A DNA stretch of 13,940 bases from positions 1-13,940 of the forward strand of contig CAJLAN010000019.1 of the NCBI GenBank assembly GCA_905204635.1, read 5' to 3'. The stretch comes from an uncultured Collinsella sp. (GTDB lineage Bacteria > Actinomycetota > Coriobacteriia > Coriobacteriales > Coriobacteriaceae). The notes under the pieces are model-generated. The model was not told where the DNA came from. It made no database searches and was given only the letters and a program-made list of their open reading frames with translations. Below are positions 13,282-13,940 of this stretch, piece by piece. The position numbers and the translations under genes were made by a program. Each line of letters begins with the position of its first letter. Within the stretch, counting starts at the first letter, position 1.

Positions 13282-13940
13282 ATGTCCGAGAACGAAGAGA
13301 TCATGAACGAGACCGAGAACGAGACCATGGCTGCCGAGGTTGAGGCATAGAAGGCGAAGATTTTCTCACACTCCGAGGTTGAGGCAGTCGAGCCCGTGGA
13401 GACCGAAACTGCCGAGGTTGAGGCTGCTGACGAGGTTTCCGCCGAGGAGGAGGCCGAGGTTGCCGAGGCCGCCGTTGATTACGATGACGAAGAGCTGATG
13501 GACAAGATGCAGAAGGCCGCCCGTCTGCTGCGTAGCCGTCGCTTTGCTATTTCCAAGGAGGAGGAGGCCAAGGCCGAGCGCATGGCGAACATCGAGCGTG
13601 CCATCAAGCTCCTTGACCTTAAGCCCAAGATGGAGCAGAAGGAAATGTCCGACCTGCTGGGCATGCGCCTTCGTGAGCTCGATGGCCTGATGGCCGAGGC
13701 CGAGGCTGCCGATCTGGTCGGCCGCATCGACGACGCCGAGGGCGATATGCGCAAGATCGTCGTCTTCGCTGCCGAGGATGCCGCTGAGGGCCTGGTCGAG
13801 CTTGCCAACAAGAAGGAGAAGCTCCTGCCCGAGCTTTCTTACGAGGAGGCCACCGAGCTGATGGCTGCTCTCGATAAGGTCATCGCTCCGCTCGTCGCCA
13901 TGGGCCTGGACGAGGACCGCGGTCCTCGCGGCGGCCGTGA
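13282..13940 (+). CDS. acidic MarR-like winged-helix protein with RG-rich tail, interrupted by in-frame TAG; C-terminus outside the window
   Basis: The frame from ATG 13282, with AAGGAG five bases upstream, codes for 22 acidic residues, meets TAG at 13348-13350, then stays open to the window edge (codons 24-219). The product would have a Glu/Ala-rich disordered N-terminus built on 13-residue repeats. A region resembling a MarR-type winged helix follows: IERAIKLLDLKPKMEQKEMS, then LLGMRLRELDGLMAEAEAAD and LVGRIDDAEGDMRKIVVF. A helical segment comes next, and then GPRGGR, the probable start of an RG-rich, nucleic-acid-binding tail. The TAG could be a sequence error, a real nonsense mutation (CAG or GAG would restore Gln or Glu), or a readthrough site. 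Since only the disordered tip is cut off, reinitiation downstream (for example ATG 13498) could still give a working domain. Function unknown; regulation of transcription or RNA binding is a guess from the domains. Confidence 0.65.
13333..13449 (+). repeat. three tandem 39-base units encoding a 13-residue acidic repeat
   Basis: CCGAGGTTGAGGC occurs at 13334, 13373 and 13412, exactly 39 bases apart and in the same frame, giving A/S-EVEA at the head of each 13-residue unit. The second half of each unit varies. Unit 1 carries the TAG codon and an atypical basic stretch (KAKIFSH). Confidence 0.75.

Noticed and set aside
13333..13449. CRISPR-like array
   Set aside because: The 39-base periodicity comes from an in-frame peptide repeat; the identical part is only 13 bases and the rest is not spacer-like.

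Overview
The window reads as the chromosome of a GC-rich anaerobic gut actinobacterium, most likely class Coriobacteriia and close to Collinsella. This is inferred from base composition, GTG starts behind strong AAGGAGG-type ribosome sites, gene content and remembered similarity; no search was run. Genes are closely packed on both strands, and no gene-free stretch exceeds about 230 bases. No tRNA, rRNA, insertion sequence or CRISPR array is visible.

Left part (1-3062). A Kup potassium transporter runs off the left edge on the minus strand. Upstream of it, on the same strand, is an EamA/DMT-type permease. This permease is divergent from a LysR regulator, and the 118-base gap between them carries a perfect inverted repeat with T-N11-A spacing, so the regulator probably controls the permease and itself.

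Aminotransferase locus (3063-4806). A single frame encodes an XRE/Cro helix-turn-helix domain fused to a full-length AlaA-like alanine aminotransferase. The aminotransferase part has its own in-frame ATG and Shine-Dalgarno sequence, so two products may be made. Upstream is a cluster of AATTGAAC half-sites, including a perfect palindrome, which is a candidate autoregulatory operator. A strong intrinsic terminator closes the gene.

Catabolic operon (4811-10100). A recognisable promoter with a LysR-like operator at about -64 precedes four co-directional genes. They encode an amidohydrolase-2 family protein that has lost its HxH metal ligands, two tandem divergent paralogues of the neutral-ceramidase-type domain, and a glucose/beta-glucoside-type PTS EIIBC permease without EIIA. 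The PTS gene has a frameshift close to its 3' end. A convergent LysR gene follows, separated by a hairpin terminator that can serve both strands. The likely logic is phosphorylating uptake of a sugar-like compound followed by cytosolic hydrolysis; the substrate is unknown. This is the best candidate in the window for an undescribed system.

Right part (11063-13940). A short, divergent peptide deformylase lies immediately upstream of the second LysR on the minus strand. Divergent from it is a DHA2-type 14-helix MFS exporter with a structured leader. The last gene, running off the right edge, encodes an acidic protein with a MarR-like winged helix and the start of an RG-rich tail. It is interrupted by an in-frame TAG codon inside a run of 39-base repeats.
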